From NCBI GenBank assembly GCA_003416985.1, contig QVIN01000006.1, forward strand, positions 517,871 to 581,870: 64,000 nucleotides of DNA. Direction: 5' to 3'. The stretch is from Duganella sp. BJB480. Its GTDB lineage: Bacteria; Pseudomonadota; Gammaproteobacteria; Burkholderiales; Burkholderiaceae_D. The translations under genes were made by a program, and so were the position numbers. Below the pieces are notes generated by a model, which saw only the letters and a program-made list of their open reading frames with translations, ran no database searches and had not been told where the DNA came from. Numbering within the stretch: the first letter of the stretch is position 1; each line of letters starts with the position of its first letter. Below, piece after piece: positions 61,472 through 64,000 of this stretch.

Positions 61472-62974
61472 ATGTCAATGAACCGTCCGTTTATCGCCCC
61501 CATGCAATTTGACGATCCGATTGCCGCTTATGAACAGGTTTTGGCCATTTACGAGGCCAACGTCGCCCACCTGCGCGATGCCATGAAACGCTTTGTGGCC
61601 GGCGAGGATGTCGGCGAGCACGTGCGCGGCTGCTACCCGTTCGTGCGGGTCCACACCGACACCGTGGCGCGCGCCGATTCGACGCTGGCGTTCGGCTTCG
61701 TGGCCGGCCCCGGCACCTACGAAACCACGCTGACCCGGCCCGACCTGTTCGCGCGCTACTACCAGCAACAGTTCAAGCTGCTGCTGAAGAACCACGGCAG
61801 CCACCACCTGCGCATCGAGGTGGGCACCAGCTCGCAGCCGATCCCGATCCACTTCTCGTTCGCCGAGCACGAGCACATCGAAGGCAATATGAGCGCGGAG
61901 CGGCGCCTGCTGATGCGCGACGTTTTTGATCTACCCAACCTCGCCGCGATGGACGACGGCATCGCCAACGGCACCCACGAGCCGCCGCCGGGCGAGGCGC
62001 AGCCGCTGTCGCTGTTCACGGCGCCGCGCGTGGACTACTCGCTGCAGCGCCTGCGCCACTACACCGGCACCTCGTGCGAGCACTTCCAGAAGTTTGTGCT
62101 CTTCACCAACTACCAGTTTTATATCGATGAGTTCGTCAAGCTGGGCCATGAGCTGATGGGCCAGGCGTCCGGCGCGCCGGGAGACGACTACATCGCCTTC
62201 ATCGAACCGGGCAACATGGTCACGCGCCGTGTCGGCCAGGCGGTGCAGGCCAGCGACGCGCACGGCGCGCAGCCGCCGCGCCTGCCGCAGATGCCGGGCT
62301 ACCACCTGGTGCGCGCCGACGGCACCGGCATCTCGATGGTCAACATCGGCGTCGGCCCGGCCAACGCCAAGACCATCACCGACCACATCGCCGTGCTGCG
62401 CCCGCATGCGTGGCTGATGCTGGGCCACTGCGCCGGCCTGCGCAACACGCAGCAGCTGGGCGACTACGTGCTGGCGCACGGCTATGTGCGCGAGGACCAC
62501 GTGCTCGACGAGGACCTGCCGCTGTGGGTGCCGATCCCGCCGCTGGCCGAGGTGCAGGTGGCGATCGAGGCCGCCGTGGCTGAGGTCACGCAGCTCACCG
62601 GCCACGATTTGAAGCGCGTGATGCGCACCGGCACCGTCGCCAGCACCGACAACCGCAACTGGGAGCTGCTGCCGCAGCGCACGCCGGAGCGCCGGTTCAG
62701 CCAGAGCAGGGCGATCGCGCTGGACATGGAAAGCGCCACCATCGCCGCCAACGGCTTCCGTTTCCGCGTGCCGTACGGGACTTTGTTGTGCGTGAGCGAC
62801 AAGCCCATGCACGGCGAGATCAAATTGCCCGGCATGGCTAACCAGTTTTACCGCGAGCGTGTGGACCAGCATTTACGGATCGGCATCCGCGCGCTGGAAC
62901 TGCTGCGCGCGCTGGGCGTGGACAAGCTTCACAGCCGCAAGTTACGCAGCTTCACGGAGGTCGCGTTCCAGTAA
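61472..62974 (+). CDS. amn: AMP nucleosidase
   Basis: 500 residues from ATG 61472 with GAGGAG before. N-terminal domain (about 10-190; DDPIAAYEQVLAIYEANVAH, HFSFAEHEHIEGN), then the catalytic purine phosphorylase-like domain: SMVNIGVGPANAKTITDHIA, LMLGHCAGLRNTQQLGDYVL, and IALDMESATIAANGFRF with the Glu-containing MES motif, and RERVDQHLRIGIRALELLR. It splits AMP into adenine and ribose 5-phosphate, a nucleotide-balance enzyme; cytosolic. It is divergent from the synthetase and ends at a strong terminator. Possible -10 TACAAT at 61425-61430, without a clear -35. Confidence 0.95.
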   Translation: MSMNRPFIAPMQFDDPIAAYEQVLAIYEANVAHLRDAMKRFVAGEDVGEHVRGCYPFVRVHTDTVARADSTLAFGFVAGPGTYETTLTRPDLFARYYQQQFKLLLKNHGSHHLRIEVGTSSQPIPIHFSFAEHEHIEGNMSAERRLLMRDVFDLPNLAAMDDGIANGTHEPPPGEAQPLSLFTAPRVDYSLQRLRHYTGTSCEHFQKFVLFTNYQFYIDEFVKLGHELMGQASGAPGDDYIAFIEPGNMVTRRVGQAVQASDAHGAQPPRLPQMPGYHLVRADGTGISMVNIGVGPANAKTITDHIAVLRPHAWLMLGHCAGLRNTQQLGDYVLAHGYVREDHVLDEDLPLWVPIPPLAEVQVAIEAAVAEVTQLTGHDLKRVMRTGTVASTDNRNWELLPQRTPERRFSQSRAIALDMESATIAANGFRFRVPYGTLLCVSDKPMHGEIKLPGMANQFYRERVDQHLRIGIRALELLRALGVDKLHSRKLRSFTEVAFQ

Positions 62975-62994
62975 ATCCATGCAAAAAATGCATG

Positions 62995-63021
62995 AAGCCC
63001 GCCAAGCGCGGGCTTTTTTTT
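62995..63021 (+). terminator. Intrinsic terminator after amn
   Basis: AAGCCCGC (62995-63002) pairs perfectly with GCGGGCTT (63008-63015) across a five-base loop, followed by an eight-T run to 63021. It ends the amn transcript and insulates the TonB receptor gene that follows. Confidence 0.93.
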
Positions 63022-63156
63022 CGTTTGCTCCGCCTTTGGTGATACCTTTTTCGATATCAAAAACCGGAAAAAATTGATTGGTTTGTTTTTTTGCCAGCCC
63101 ATAAGATGAATTCCGAGTTAGTCGAAAACACATAAAAAAGATAACACTGGAGACAT

Positions 63157-64000
63157 ATGAACAAGCAAATGACCGGGACTGTCGAGTCCCAGGCGAAGCA
63201 TCGCCTTGTCCTGAAAACCGGCGTCGCGGTACTGGCTGCGGCCGGCCTGCTCAGCAGCGCCTCGGTGTGGGCACAAGCCGCCGCCGAAAAGACGCAACCG
63301 GCCGACGCCCCGACCGACGCCGCGACCGTGGTCGTCACCGGCGTCAAGGCATCGCTGATCAAGAGCCTGGCGATCAAGCGCACCAGCGACCAGGTGGTGG
63401 AATCGATCGTCGCCGAAGACATCGGCAAGCTGCCCGACAACAATGTCGTCGAAGCGCTGCAGCGCGTGACGGGCATCCAGGTCACCGACCGCGCCGGCGG
63501 CGAGGTCGGCACCCTGTCCATCCGTGGCCTGCCCGACGTCCAGACAACCTGGAACGGCCGCACCATTTTCACCGCGTCCGGCACCCAGGTCGCGCTCCAG
63601 GACATCCCGTCGACCCTGGTTCGCCAGATCGACGTCTACAAGACGCGCGACGCCAGCCAGCTGGAAACCGGCATCGCCGGCCAGGTCGACGTGAAGTCGC
63701 TGCGGCCGTTCGATTTCAAGGGCCAGAAGATTTCGCTGTCGGCCCGTGAAACCTACCTCGAACCCGCGAACAAGGCCAACCCGCAGCTCAGCGCCATGTT
63801 CAGCAACCGCTGGCAAACCGGCATCGGCGAAGTCGGCGCGCTGGTCAACCTGTCGGAAGTCAAGACGAAATATCGCAACGAAAGCGTGACGCCGGGCGCG
63901 ATGGTGCCGTTCACCAGCCCGAACGCCGCCGAGGTTCCCGCGGGTTACACGCCGCTGCAGCGCATCTTCGACAACAACATCTGGACGCCCGGCACCCATG
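63157..64000 (+). CDS. TonB-dependent receptor, N-terminal part
   Basis: Open from ATG 63157 (GGAG before it) to the window edge, 281 residues. Signal-like segment (VLKTGVAVLAAAGLLSSASV), then a TonB-box region (ATVVVTGVKASL) and plug: IKRTSDQVVESIVAEDIGKL, PDNNVVEALQRVTGIQVTDR, GTLSIRGLPDVQTTWNGRTI, RQIDVYKTRDASQLETG. The KASLIKSLAIKRTSDQVVESI pattern belongs to the large outer-membrane receptors found with carbohydrate-use genes in Xanthomonas-like and Massilia species, suggesting uptake of a glycan or a related molecule. The barrel is outside the window. Confidence 0.87.
   Translation, partial: MNKQMTGTVESQAKHRLVLKTGVAVLAAAGLLSSASVWAQAAAEKTQPADAPTDAATVVVTGVKASLIKSLAIKRTSDQVVESIVAEDIGKLPDNNVVEALQRVTGIQVTDRAGGEVGTLSIRGLPDVQTTWNGRTIFTASGTQVALQDIPSTLVRQIDVYKTRDASQLETGIAGQVDVKSLRPFDFKGQKISLSARETYLEPANKANPQLSAMFSNRWQTGIGEVGALVNLSEVKTKYRNESVTPGAMVPFTSPNAAEVPAGYTPLQRIFDNNIWTPGTH

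Noticed and set aside
1-64000. Search for tRNA, rRNA, CRISPR repeats, insertion-sequence ends and attachment sites.
   Set aside because: I saw no cloverleaf with T-loop, no regularly spaced repeats, no transposase or integrase and no matching terminal repeats; a short or degenerate element could still be missed by eye.

Overview
The window looks like chromosome from a high-GC betaproteobacterium, most likely Oxalobacteraceae of the Massilia/Duganella/Telluria type. This rests on content rather than a database match: four TonB-dependent receptors (two complete ones plus two cut by the window edges, with a fifth in the M1 peptidase operon), a PEP-CTERM protein, a rhombosortase with its GlyGly-CTERM lipoprotein, many NarL-type regulators, and a Pls/PosA-like synthetase. 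Coding density is high. I found no rRNA, tRNA, CRISPR array, integrase or transposase.

Layout. 1-3131: end of a TonB receptor and a chemotaxis receptor, closed by a 25-bp palindrome. 3247-8121 (minus): operon of M1 metallopeptidase, DUF6702 protein and TonB receptor. 8235-13575 (minus): carboxylesterase, PEP-CTERM protein, PafA-like phosphatase, and an XRE regulator coupled to a GNAT acetyltransferase. 13704-16106: S53 peptidase and an EF-hand protein with a good terminator. 16240-23122: complete RND efflux operon (outer-membrane lipoprotein, adaptor, pump) followed at once by a membrane diguanylate cyclase. 23099-25711: methyltransferase, small secreted protein, NnrU-type membrane protein. 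25776-30481 (minus): TonB receptor, serine hydrolase and MaoC hydratase in a tightly packed operon. 30615-31959 (minus): rhombosortase and rhombotarget lipoprotein.

32030-33875 (minus) is a small redox-type regulon: a Cys-rich MarR regulator, an AhpD-like protein and a CPGC redoxin, with two copies of one operator. 33877-36504 (minus): DUF2946 protein and TonB receptor. 36560-42087: three NarL-type response regulators, two of which bracket a start-stop-overlapping operon of XapX protein, amidohydrolase, DoxX and DUF1275 proteins. 42098-48818: MBL hydrolase divergent from a LysR regulator, TPR protein, D-amino acid dehydrogenase, YdeI-like protein, cache-domain protein and a lone flagellin. 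49174-55906: S41 peptidase (less GC-rich), DUF885 zincin, FAD monooxygenase, class A beta-lactamase, unknown protein. 55903-61333 (minus): a Pls/PosA-like one-module NRPS, its own phosphopantetheinyl transferase and a polysaccharide deacetylase, with 4-bp overlaps. 61472-64000: AMP nucleosidase with terminator, and the start of another TonB receptor.

The best candidate for an unusual system is the 55903-61333 operon: an NRPS that looks built to make a homopolymer of a basic amino acid, with a dedicated activating enzyme and a deacetylase. Next come the XapX-amidohydrolase operon and the TonB-serine hydrolase-MaoC operon.
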